The position numbers and the translations under genes were made by a program. Positions 1-10,500 of a DNA stretch of 64,000 nt are shown piece after piece. The notes below the pieces were generated by a model, which had not been told where the DNA came from, did not search any database, and saw only the letters and a program-made list of their open reading frames with translations. The stretch is taken from the NCBI RefSeq assembly GCF_030272615.1, contig NC_081408.1, positions 770,437,336-770,501,335 of the forward strand. The letters are read 5' to 3'. Within the stretch, counting starts at the first letter, position 1. Each line of letters begins with the position of its first letter. The stretch comes from Cryptomeria japonica (taxonomy: Eukaryota; Streptophyta; Pinopsida; Cupressales; Cupressaceae).

Positions 1-1480
1 GCCCCCACTCCATTTCATGATCCCATCCACTCCACTCCATCTCATGATCCCATCCCCTCCACTCCATCTCAAGATCCAATCATCCCTTCCACTCCACCAC
101 ATGATCCCATCCCAAGTCAAGGTCAAAGTATTCCTCCATCTCCATGTCATGATCCCAATCTATCTCACGATCCTAATATTCATCCTAATCCCAAACATGA
201 TCCTAATCCTCCATAAGATCCTATCATGCCTATCCAAGATATCCATGAATCCCTTACCTATCAACTTGTCTCTTCCACCTTCATCCATTTTGGTTTCCTC
301 CAAGAGCTTACAATCCCTTCCACTTCCTACCCCACTCAAAATGGACTTGCATCTTGTTTCTGAAATAATAAGTATCCTATTGGAAAAATAATTTGTGAAA
401 AAATGAATTATCAAGGCAAAGTGTTAGGCCTCCATGAACAAGGCGTATAGGAACCCCTTCAAGTCAAAGAAAATGAAAGTTCATATGGCCTTGGACACAA
501 ATTTCATGCTCAAGATGTTGGTATATCTTCCATCCCTCCTAAATCTGAAACCCCTTCGTATAAATGAAAATCACACCATCCCCCATCCCCCACATCTATT
601 TTGCCTCCTTATGTTCCAAAGACAAAGCCTTCATCCCTTCCATCCATCTTGGGTCCTTACATTCCTCCAACCACCACCCCATCACCTCAAATGGTCCATA
701 AGAAAGATCAACAAAGGCACACATGCTTGAATTCCTTCCAACATTCTCCCTCCATCACCCCATCCATAAAACCTCAAAGTCATCCATTCTCATGCACCCA
801 TACCATTCCTATTGGAAGAAATTTGGATGCCAAATATAAAATGCATAAATCTATAAATCCACAAAAATCCAAGGATCAACATGTCCCATAAAAAATAAAT
901 GCTCAAGAAAAAAAAAATATGATCCAAAAGAAAGAAAAATCCGAAAGGCCCAAAAAGAAAAAATAAAAAACTATGTAGATTCCCAAGCTACTCATAGAAG
1001 AAATGCATCTCAAAGAAAAATCCAAATTGGCATCCAAACTTGTTAATCCGAAAGCTTCCTCCACTCATAAGTCCTCCATTCCTCCATTTAAAAACCCCCC
1101 ATCTTAAAATCCATATTGGGCCTTTATGTCTCAAAATTCACTATCACAAGTCCATCATCACCTTCATCTATTTTGGGTCCTCATGTCTCAAAATCCATAT
1201 TTGATCCTCTACCTAATTCAAGATCCTCTCATCCACAACTTCAACACCCTTCAAGGTGTATGCCAATGTTGATCTTCCCAACATCCCCATCCATTTATCC
1301 ACACGTCTTCGACAATCCCATCCATCATCCAACATCCATTTTCCATAATCCCATCCCTTTAATTCAAGATTTTGCATAAATACTTATCCCCCTCCATCTT
1401 CCATCCATTCCATCTCTCAATCTATTTCTACCAACATCTATGAGCATACCTCTAGTTATCTTGGTTCAATGAAGCACATC
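1..1480 (+). pseudogene. C/T-rich proline/serine-rich polyprotein remnant with a G-patch-like motif
   Basis: The strand is dominated by CCATCC, CCTAATCC and similar runs and is broken by many stops. At 406-470 one frame reads NYQGKVLGLHEQG followed by a stop and EPLQ, matching the G-patch-like part of the TAT-1 polyprotein (NYGKGF...GVMEPLQPE) and of TAT-E. Downstream the peptide module SILGPY(V/I)P recurs (about 635 and 1150), as does DQQRH (about 709), both shared with TAT-E. In TAT-1 the G-patch is followed by reverse transcriptase. Here it is followed by more proline-rich sequence, so the catalytic part of pol has been replaced or lost. No single ORF covers the region. Confidence 0.5.
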
Positions 1481-1605
1481 CTTAAGGGATAATATCCATG
1501 GAACTAGATGCTTGAGTCCTCCCTCCATCCCCCCTTCACACATCCACTATCTTCCACATCCACTTATCGTCATCCTTATCCATCCAAACTATTCTGAAAA
1601 ATCCA

Positions 1606-1736
1606 AAAAAAAAGAGAGAGAGAGAAGAAAAAGAAAAGTAAAGTAAAGAGAAAAAAATCCATCCAATGGTGAAAACCACTTCCTGTGGCACCTTGGGTAA
1701 GTACCATAATGAAAACTTGGTATACAAGTGTCATGT
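1606..1736 (+). other. Purine tract followed by two conserved stem-loops (structured 3' block)
   Basis: A purine-rich run (1606-1656, ending AAGTAAAGAGAAAAA) is followed by TCCAATGGTGAAAAC. Loop 1: GGTG (1668-1671) pairs with CACC (1689-1692), enclosing AAAAC and the inner stem CAC (1677-1679) with GTG (1685-1687). Loop 2: ATG (1709-1711) pairs with CAT (1732-1734), enclosing AAAAC and TTG (1717-1719) with CAA (1725-1727). The linker GGGTAAGTACCAT is conserved. The same block occurs in TAT-1 (15187-15335) and TAT-E (61684-61760) with compensating changes. Function is unknown. It may act in the element RNA or as an internal polypurine or packaging signal. Confidence 0.6.
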
Positions 1737-1799
1737 GTAATCCCCTTATCCTCTTGCACTCTACACTTAGGGGAAAGATTCATCCATGCCATCCTACCA

Positions 1800-3311
1800 T
1801 CCACATCTACCATATCTCTTATCTTCTATCTGTATCCTATCTAATTCCATCCTCTGTCCTATCTTTGATCTTGACTATCTAATCCATATCCTCCATCTCA
1901 TATCCCTCATCCAAATCCATTCTCCATTCATACCTTTGATCTTGATCAAGGAAAAGGCAAAATAATATGCATGCATGCTTGGGAAAATGTAAGCCTTTAT
2001 CCCTCCTCCATCCATATCCCTTTCACTTTATCCTTCCATCTCATACATCTTTATCCACTATCCTTCTATCCTTAATTGCACTACCTAATGTGGGGTATTG
2101 CACTCCTTTGCAACATAATTCTTGGATCCCCATTTTGCCTATCTTTCATCCTTTAGTCTTTCATATCCTATCACTATCCATCTACTTAATCTATCCACCT
2201 CATATCAAAGAAATCACTTCCTCCATCCATCCTCTTACCAAGACTTGGTTCTCCCTCATCATTGGTTCCAATCCATTTATCTTATATCCACAATCAAACC
2301 CTATCCTATTCAATCATATTCCCCATCTCATCCAATCCTATTCAATCATTAATCCCCCTCACATCTTATCCAATCCATTTATTATCCCCATCAAAATAAA
2401 CTTTCCCCATCATACTGAGCTTTTCCCATTTATTTGAGCTTATATTGACTTGCGCATAATCCAAACACCCATCCATACTATGATAATAAAATCTCAGTAG
2501 AGATCCTCCCATCGACAGACCCTACACAACCCACTTATATGTTGCCTCCCATCAATCTATCCACACCCTGCCCATCAGGATGCATCCTTCCCATGTCTAG
2601 AAGTTTATCCAAATCTATCACCTGCCCATCGGAATGTATCCTTCCCATGTCCCGCAGTCTATCTAGATCCATGTCCTAGTCTTGGCAAGAGATATCAGTT
2701 GGTCATGTGCATGTTGTTTGCATGATTAATCTTTTCACTTTGATTTTTATCTTGTGTCCTAGGACCATACCTGTTCAGGGCTTCCTTGATCATCCTATAT
2801 CTTGGTATGTCTTGGTTGGTGCGTAATGGGCCATAGTTTTTATGGTATGGTGTGTTTGATGGTTTTTCTTGTACGATCCTATAATCTCACATCTACACCA
2901 TCATTGGAGTTTGTGAACCTGTGTTCATAGAGATACCTATTGTTTGAGAGTCTAGTCCACACATAAGATATTCACAACATCCTAACCTCTATAGTTAGTG
3001 GTGTAGATAGTTCGTTGCAAAATCAAAACTAAGTTTTCTCTCCACATATACACAACAATTAATCCCATCCACTTACTTCATTTCATTCATTCATCCCCCC
3101 TTCATCATCCTTATCATTTTTACATGCTTTCATCCTCAATCCTCTAGTCCTCTAATCCATTTCGAGAGCACACCCGTGTCCTTATAACCCACATGTCCTT
3201 TCGAGGGGTCATACCACTACCTCCTCATCATACTTCCTCATCTCACCTATGATTGGGGCATCATGCTACTAGTCCTTATCCTTTCCATCCACTATGGTTT
3301 ATTCTTCTTTG
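1800..3311 (+). other. TAT-B 3' untranslated region, no gene seen
   Basis: C/T-rich sequence with no ORF that I can assign. It contains an imperfect direct repeat with a period of about 53 bp (CCTGCCCATC at 2568 and 2621, each followed by a similar TATCCTTCCCATGT-type string). In TAT-1 the corresponding interval holds the antisense PMD gene, and no trace of that gene is visible here. Confidence 0.5.
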
Positions 3312-3328
3312 ATATAAGAGGGGCAAAA

Positions 3329-4499
3329 TATAGATGCCTAAAATTAATTAAATTAATATTTAATTAATTTATGCCTTTCCATGTAATTAATTTACTTAAT
3401 TATGTGAGTCTTCTTCCTCTTAAAATTGATTAAATCTTATTTAATCAATTTTATCATTATAACCTTATAATTAATTTATTAATAAATTAATTATTTCCCA
3501 TTCTTCTAAAAAATCATTTCAAATATCATTTATTTCTTCTAAACCCTACTTAGTTAATTAATTTCAATTAACTAAACTAATCATGCGATTCCTACAAATC
3601 ACTTTTCTTAATCCTCATCTAGCCTAATTAATTACCTTTAAACATGATTATCATTATTCCTCAATTTTAAATTCCTCCACTCATTCTCTCTCTCCTCATG
3701 TCACATCCTCCTAAATTTACCACTTGCACTTTAATCACTCATTAACCCACTTAATCACTCCACTTAATCATTTGCACATCCCTAATCACCTTGATTAGGG
3801 ATGGGTCAACTTTGATCCTTTCAAGGAAATTCAAATTCTTTGAAACTCCCCATGCATTCTCTTCCCAAGGAATTTTTAATTCATTTTTTCATTTATTCTT
3901 CCCACACATCCTCTTATTTTGGAATTTTTTAATTCCTCTCCCCTTTTGGAAAGGAATTTTTAATTCCTTTTTCTCTTCCCAATGTACTTGGGGAACTCTT
4001 CACCATGTATCTTGAGAAGTGTGGAGACAACAAATGCCTTTATGGCAAACCTCTTGGTTCTCCCACTTTGTCCTCTCAATCCTCTCCTACTCTTTCTTTC
4101 AATCCTAGCCCTCCATTTCAAAATCAATCTTGGCCCTCCATTTTGGCCTCCTCTTATCTATAAATTGGAGTCTCTTCTCCTCACAAATCATCCACTTTTC
4201 ATCTAATCTTATGTTGTCCATTTGAGATCCAAAATCATCCATCATGCCATCATAATGCCAAAATATTTCCTCATAATCAAATCCATCACACCTATGCTCA
4301 TCATTTGAATCCAATCCCACCTTGTGTAGTGGAGAGCATTCCACAATCCTATCAAAGAGCCAATCCAATCAAGTGGAGAAGGGGCGCATTCTTCACTTCA
4401 CCTAAGACTCAATCCGAGGGGGGAGAAAAAGGTATTAAAGTATCATTTGCATTTTCATGATGTATTTGTGTTTTTGTGATTAATATATGCATGTGAGCA
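3329..4499 (+). repeat. 3' LTR of TAT-B
   Basis: It begins directly after the polypurine tract with TATAGATGCC, where TAT-1 has TGTAGACACT, so the canonical TG start has mutated to TA. The first 250 bases are AT-rich palindromic runs of AATTAATTTA type, as in the TAT-1 and TAT-C LTRs. A TATA-like box, CTATAAATTGG, lies near 4158. The right end is placed at GTGAGCA (4499) because minus-strand copia integrase coding resumes just after it. The partner 5' LTR is outside the window. Confidence 0.6.
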
Positions 4500-4749
4500 C
4501 CCTAACCATTTTCTCATCTCCACTATGTATTACCTTTGGTGCAACAGGGTCACAAAGCTTGTATCCTTTTACACCATAATTGTATCTGATGAAGATACAT
4601 TCCATTGCCTTGTTCTCCAACTTTGCTTGCTTCTCCTTTGGCACATGTGCATATGTCTTGCAAAAAAAAACTCTAAGATGTCTCAATGAAAGCTTGTGAC
4701 CCGACCATGCTTCCATAGGATTTTTATCAACAAGAGTTGATGTAGGAAA
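4500..4749 (-). pseudogene. COP-A integrase C-terminal segment (copia)
   Basis: The minus-strand reading has the copia integrase C-terminal pattern: NPMEAWSG, HLRVFFCKTYAHVP, KLENKAMECIFIRY and GYKLCDP. Joined across the TAT-1 insertion, reading continues directly from the segment ending CYLIN at about 20733, so TAT-1 split one ORF here. Reverse transcriptase and RNase H should follow on the minus strand, but TAT-B interrupts and they lie outside the window. Confidence 0.85.
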
Positions 4750-4754
4750 CCTAT
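4750..4754. repeat. Target-site duplication CCTAT of TAT-1 (copy 2 at 20728-20732)
   Basis: CCTAT precedes the 5' LTR at 4750-4754 and follows the 3' LTR at 20728-20732 without mismatch. A 5-bp duplication is normal for Ty3/gypsy integrase. The perfect match fits a recent insertion. Confidence 0.9.
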
Positions 4755-5372
4755 TGTAGACACTCAAAATTGTCATGTCTAATTAAATAAATATTTTATT
4801 TATTTAATTATCCCATTTCCTCTATTAATTAAATAAATCTTTATTTATTTAATTAATTCATTATCTTTTTTTACACATGACACATGTCATTCATCTCTTA
4901 ATTCCTACACTACCTACCTCTTTCATTATTTTGGTATTTCTTTTACCTACCCTCTAATCCTAGCCGACCTCTCTTTTTACACCTCTCAATCTTAACCCTC
5001 CATTTCTTATTGTGTCTTCTATTTAAGAAGATGCTTCCTTCATTGTCAAACCCTAATGATTGATTTTGGAGTACTTGGCTACACTACGATCCCACTTGCA
5101 ACCACATTTCGTTCTTTGTTGAGCTCTTCTGCATATAAAAATCTGAGAGCAAATATATCAAACAAGATCAATGGAGATAGGAAGAATGGAGATCAAAACC
5201 CTATTGGACATGTGATGGTATTATCTTTGTGATTTTGAGTTATTTGCATTGTCTTAGGTAATCTTCATATGTTATGGTGGATCTTTGTTCATTGTTAGGC
5301 TAGGGTTTGGTGGTTCAATTCATTATAGCCTTTCAATTTTGTTATTATTGTTATCCATTTTCACCATAAACA
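4755..5372 (+). repeat. 5' LTR of TAT-1 (618 bp)
   Basis: It runs from TGTAGACACTC to CACCATAAACA. It is 154 bp shorter than the 3' LTR because one unit between two copies of a palindromic AT-rich repeat is missing. Outside that gap I see three substitutions relative to the 3' LTR, near 5109, 5129 and 5162. The AT-rich palindrome AATTAAATAAATA-TTT-TATTTATTTAATT lies about 30 bp inside the left end. Confidence 0.95.
5016..5030 (+). promoter_or_regulatory. TATA-like box in the TAT-1 5' LTR
   Basis: TTCTATTTAAGAAG sits in the middle of the LTR, about 350 bp before its end, a normal place for the RNA polymerase II TATA box that separates U3 from R. The start site itself is inferred and not visible. 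Confidence 0.5.
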
Positions 5373-5375
5373 TTT

Positions 5376-5393
5376 TGGCACGCCCGGTGGCAC
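5376..5393 (+). other. Primer binding site of TAT-1
   Basis: TGGCACGCCCGGTGGCAC begins 4 bases after the 5' LTR. It starts with TGG, the complement of a tRNA CCA end. TAT-E has the same string with one change (TGGCACGCCCGGTGGGAC at 48443). I do not assign the tRNA isoacceptor. Confidence 0.8.
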
Positions 5394-5482
5394 TCTTGTC
5401 CCTTTGCATTTAACATTTTTATTGCAGATTTGGCATTTTTGAAGTTGCAGATCGGACAATTTTCGACGACATTTAGGTTTTC

Positions 5483-5740
5483 CGCGTCTGCGAGTGTTCG
5501 GATCGCGTTTTTGTGTTTCAGAAGCGTCTGTATACTCTGGAATCGCGTCTGTGTTTTTGTCAATTTTTGTTTTGCAGGTTTCCGAAAGGTGCGTCTGTGA
5601 TTCCAAACCGCGTCTGCACTACATCAGATCGTGTCTGCATCATTTAACAGTGTCTGTGACCTCTTATCGCGTCTGTGAATCACAGAACAGCGTCTGTGTC
5701 ATACAGACGCGTCTGTGTCTGGTATAGAAGCGTTTGTGCT
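5483..5740 (+). repeat. Leader array 1: twelve CGCGTCTGTG-like motifs at about 20-bp pitch
   Basis: Motif starts are 5483, 5504, 5523, 5544, 5590, 5609, 5630, 5649, 5668, 5689, 5708 and 5729. Spacings are 19 or 21 bp, apart from one 46-bp gap. The core is (C/A)GCGTCTG(T/C)G, and the sequence between motifs is not conserved, so this is a phased motif array and not a simple tandem duplication. Identical motifs recur in array 2 (6946-7095) and, inverted, in the antisense gene intron (19207-19430). Confidence 0.9.
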
Positions 5741-6945
5741 TTCTGTTTTGCAATTTTTAATCTTTCTTTGATTTGGCTTTTCGGATTTCATACTTAGGGT
5801 TTCAGATCTGGTTTATTTTCGGCTAACCCTTGCAGATCTAGCTAACTTGGTTTGTACAGCTTGCTTTGGAGGCAAAAAAACGTTTTGTTGAAGGCCCCTT
5901 TTCACAAAGTCTTTTGGGTTTTCTAAAATTTACCTAACTTGTGTGCTTGCAGGAAGGGGTTATCATTTGAAACAACCCAAACTACTAACAATTTTGTTGC
6001 AGGGCCTTAGCTAAGGTTTTGTAATTTTGTTGTGTGCCTTGTTTTCATAGCTTAGCAAACACTTCCATTGGTGCACTAAAATTGAATCATTGTCTTTTGT
6101 GTCTTGAGCAGTAGGCTCTTTTTGTTTAATCTTTAGAGGGCTTGTCTTCCCGTGTGGTCATTAGGACTACTAGTGAGAAGAGAACGACCCAAGTGGTAGC
6201 GAGGAAAACCCACCTCATCCAAACCACTATAATCAAATGTATTCATGGTGAAAACTATGAATAACGTGTGCTGATTAGTTCATACCGACACTATGTCTCC
6301 CCATAAACCCGTTTGATCAAATTTATTTGATCATTTGTAGGGCGTAACCCCTATCGGCTGGGAGCCTTCTGTATTTACAGAGCTGAAAGTGCCGCATGTA
6401 TGGCCACACGAGCGGATGCCCTTACTAGCACCTTTTTGTTTTAGAAGCCCAAATCCTTCTAGTTGTTGAGGCAGGAGGTCGGACCTCTGGTAGCGGCCCA
6501 CACACATACGGTTCTTAGTAGAGATACAAAGTTCACCATGGGGAGTTTTCATGGGGACTGATGCTTGGCTGACCCGAGAAGTGAGTGTCGAGGGTGGAGC
6601 CAGTGAGGTCAAGCATCTAAGTATCCTCTTTGAATAGTGTAGCCTCGGGGGTAAAACCCTATGTGGGATCAACAACTATTGTCTTGGCCAGCCCTAAGAT
6701 TTGTGCTTGTCTTATGCTAAACACTCAAACATCAAAACCAAAACAACAAAACATTGTGTCTTTTGTGTCTTCAAGTGTATGCAAAACTTTTTACATCAAA
6801 CAACACACTTTTGGAGTCTAAACAGTTTGCAAACATTGAGTCATCAACATTGTGTCCTCTTGTCACAAAAAAAAGTCAAACAGTCAGATTTGGTCACAAC
6901 AAAACAACTTCACATATTGGAAAAATTGCACTAAGGTTACAGAAA
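5741..6945 (+). other. Leader block of TAT-1 conserved with TAT-E
   Basis: This is non-coding leader. The part at about 6590-6690 (GGTGGAGCCAGTG, GTCAAGC, then GGGATCAACAA and TATTGTC) resembles TAT-E 49908-49990 (GTGGAGCCAGTGTTGCCAAGC, then GGGATTCAACAAG and TATTGTC). In both elements the block lies between two motif arrays. Short ORFs here are broken and match nothing I know. Confidence 0.55.
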
Positions 6946-7095
6946 CGCGTCTGTGTCTGTTTTAACCGCGTCTGCGTCATATAAGCGCGTCTGTGAAGGA
7001 CAGAATAGCATCTATGTTTTTAACAGCGTCTGTGTCAAACAAAGAAGTGTCTGTGTCTGGTAATCGCGTTTGTGAAGTATACAGAGGCGTCTGTG
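6946..7095 (+). repeat. Leader array 2: eight CGCGTCTGTG-like motifs
   Basis: Motif starts are 6946, 6967, 6986, 7007, 7025, 7046, 7065 and 7086, giving spacings of 21, 19, 21, 18, 21, 19 and 21 bp. The near-alternation of 21 and 19 means a 40-bp dimer pitch. It ends about 500 bp before the gag start. Confidence 0.9.
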
Positions 7096-7589
7096 TCAGG
7101 AATTGAAAACTTTAACAGTCCAGCGAACAAAGAAAATCAGTTTCGGCATACTTGAGCTTCCTAGGTTGTCTCTTCAGGTTTCATCTAGCATTCAGCCTGT
7201 TCTAAGGTCTCACATAGTCCATCATTGCTTCATACCTCATTTTACATTCATACTTGTCTAAACTTGAGTCAAAAAGGTCACTTGCTTGTCCTCATCATAC
7301 TTCGTCAACACACTACATACAACTACACTTTGCTAAGTGGTCCCTCATCAAGGTTTCTTACCTATGGGTCTCATTTGGTCTTACTTAGAGTCAAGGTCAG
7401 CTTACCTCATCAAGAGAAACTATCCTCTCTTTGGAAGTCACACCTACTCTACTACTTACATACTTGGTCGTACACTTTGGACATTGCAAGTACACCTCAA
7501 GATTCACTTACACTCCATACAACTCTGGGTCTTCCATACTCTTTTCACTTTTCATCTAGTCTTTCACATCTTGGTCTAACACCTAGTTC

Positions 7590-10500
7590 ATGGTTGAAAC
7601 CCGCCTTAAAAAATCTAGGAGAATAGCTAAAGAAGCTCAAGAATCCGTAAACATGAGTTCTTATGAGTATGACAATGATCTATTCTACAATCCTGAGCAC
7701 ACTACATTACCAGACATGAATGTTTATAGACACAATCCAAATGTGGAAAGCGCAAACACTATAAACAATAATGCTACACACAATGACAATGTGGACAACT
7801 CTTCAATACTATCAGCAGACATAGAAGAATCCATAATGAATCCTCATTTCAATAGATTGGTTGAAGAGATAATGAGGAGAGATCGACAATACTTTTTAAA
7901 CATGATGGCACAAAGTGGAGCTAAAATACCGCATGACTTTGACTTATCTCAACTTATGGAAAGTCGACCCTCCCAACAAACTCAACCCAACATGGATCAA
8001 AGGAGACCAAATAGTGGAGGAAATAGAGGACCGAATATGATGCCGGAGTCACCATCAACTTTGCTTCAAAAACCAGCAATCCCACATACACAAACTCAAA
8101 TATATGATACTTACACTCAAAGACCATCATGGAGGCCTTATGCTCAAACACATGCTCAAGGTATGGATCAATCAAAACAAGTGGATACTCAAGGACATCC
8201 TCAAAATTTTGACACAAGGAGACCTCATGTCAAAATTGGGGGCAACACAATGGAAAATGAAAGGCCTCTTGAATATGGTATATATACACAAAACAGATAT
8301 GGGGTCCCTCAACATGAAGTTATGCCAAGTGCTCCATATATGTCGCAACAATATAGACCTCCATATGGACATGTCTACGATCAGTATCATCCATACATGC
8401 AACAAGCTCCTCCTCAAATGGGTGTTTCAAACATGGGGTATGCTACAAGAAATCAATCTCCTCCCAAGAATAATTTGGAGCAACAAATAAGAGATTTACA
8501 AAAGAAGATGGAGGACATGAGTACATCAAAACCTACATACACTATGAGAGATATATGTCCTTATCCCTTTGATAAGAGCATTCAAATGCCTCCGTTTCCT
8601 CCACACTTTGTGACACCAAAATTTGACAAATATAGAGGGAGAGGAGACCCCAAGGCACACATACGACAATTCTTCACAGCTTGCATTGAGGTAGCGGCAG
8701 AAGAAACATACTTGATGAGGTTGTTTCCACAGAGCTTAGGCGATCAAGCTATGGAATGGTTTTCTCAATTACCTCCTGGTATTAAGTCATGGGGCGACTT
8801 AGCAGAGGCATTCATTCAGCATTTCTCTTACAACATAGAAACAGATGTCTCAGTTACTACCTTGTGCAATATGAAACAAAAGGAAGGAGAATCTTTCACA
8901 ACATTTTTACAGAGATGGAGAAACTTAGCTAGCAGATGCTCTTGCAAAATCCCACAAAAACAAATGGTAGAAATGTTCACACAAAATGTTAACAAGGCTA
9001 TTGGCTATGATCTCAGAAAATCTTGTTTGTCTACATTCAAGGATGTTATTGAAAAGGGCCTAGCAACAGAAAAGGTCTTAATTGAACAAGGAGTTATCAA
9101 GCTATTCAAAGAAAACAAAGAGGACTTTAAGGGAAAGGACAAACCAAAATTTTGGAACAAGAACAAGAACACAGTTAATGATGGTGTTGTTGATGCCAAC
9201 ACAGTGAGACCAAAGTTCATCTTTTCTGGATCAAGTTCTACCAACAATCAGGTGAACAATCAAACAACTTCTAAACCGCGAAGGAAGTACACTCCATTGG
9301 GAGAACCACTTGAATCAGTATTCAAAAAGCTTGTAGCAAACAAGGTGATCACAGTTCCAGATTTTCCTCCATATGAACCAAAGGTCAAACCAAATTGGTG
9401 GAATGATGATGAGTATTGCGAATTTCATAAGAGTAAGGGTCACAAGACAAGTAATTGCCATCGATTGAAAAAAATTGTGCAAGATCTCATTGATAGAGGT
9501 GACATTGAGATTAAGGGACATTCATCTAACCAAGAGCATGAGGTGTTTAAGGAACCATTCCCAAAACATGACAAAGGAAAAGGCAAAGTCACAGATGATC
9601 AAGCCAATTACACTAGAGCACCTTACAATTATGATTCTACCATCAATCACATCTCAATGGACAATCATATCTCTACTATCACTATCAAAAACAAAAATCC
9701 TGAGAATCCTTCTCAGAGACCCAAGATTGTCCTAAAAGGTGTGGGATCTTCCTCCGAATCTACCTCTGAATGTCATGTTACAACCCGTCGAGGTAAGATT
9801 ACATTGCCAAGTACCTCCACTAAGAATACCAATCCTTCATCAACCAAGCCTGAGTACGACCTTGTAGAACAACTAGGGAAGACACCCACACTCATCTCTA
9901 TTCTTGAGCTCTTACGCATATCCCCTGCACATAAAGCCATCCTTGACAAAATCTTGAGAGACACTGCCGTCCCTACTGATCTGAAGGTGGACCAGTTTCA
10001 AGCCATGGTGGGATACCTATCCGTTCCACACTCCCTCACATTTACAGAAGCCGATGACGCCTCCATAAGTCAGCCTCATAATGCACCTTTACACGTTGAA
10101 GCCTTCATACATAAACACCGAATAAAGCGAGTCCTGATAGATGGAGGAGCAGGTCTAAATATTTGTACCTTGAGTACCATAAGACAATTGGGATATTCTG
10201 ACAAGGCTGTGAATGCTACAAACCAAATCACCATCAAGGCTTATGATGATGAAGAGCGCTCGTCCAAGGGCACAGTCACCTTACTGCTAAGAATAGGGCC
10301 AGTCACAAAGGATGTGGTTTGTCAAGTCCTAGATCTAGATCTCACGTATAACATATTGCTAGGACGTCCTTGGATTCATGAAATGAGGGCAGTCCCATCA
10401 ACATATCATCAATGCATTAAGTTTCCTCATAATGGAGTCGAGGTAACGGTAAATGGTGATCCAAATCCATTCATATATTGCAATAACTTGAGGTCACATA

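Larger units (their letters stand above)
1..4499 (+). mobile_element. TAT-B: 3' part of a Tat-like Ty3/gypsy LTR retrotransposon
   Basis: The left end is outside the window. What remains reads in order: a C/T-rich pseudo-coding region, a purine tract with paired stem-loops, about 1.5 kb without a recognisable gene, a polypurine tract (about 3312-3328, AAGAGGGGCAAAA) and a 3' LTR. The tract and the first LTR bases match TAT-1 closely (AGAGGGGCAAAA followed by TGTAGA in TAT-1 and TATAGA here), so the two are relatives. No reverse transcriptase or integrase is visible, which suggests a non-autonomous derivative. The 3' LTR abuts minus-strand copia coding sequence, so TAT-B was probably inserted into COP-A. 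The left target duplication cannot be seen. Confidence 0.65.

Noticed and set aside
17-391. 124-codon ORF at the left edge as a separate gene
   Set aside because: It is a composition-driven frame in the TAT-B C/T-rich region. The homologous G-patch frame lies elsewhere.
5483-5740. CRISPR-like regular array
   Set aside because: Units are about 10 bp with 10-bp gaps, far too short for CRISPR repeats and spacers, and the window is plant nuclear DNA.
7225-7626. 133-codon ORF just before gag as an upstream gene
   Set aside because: It is low-complexity Leu/His/Thr/Ser-rich, overlaps the gag start in another frame, and has no recognisable domain.
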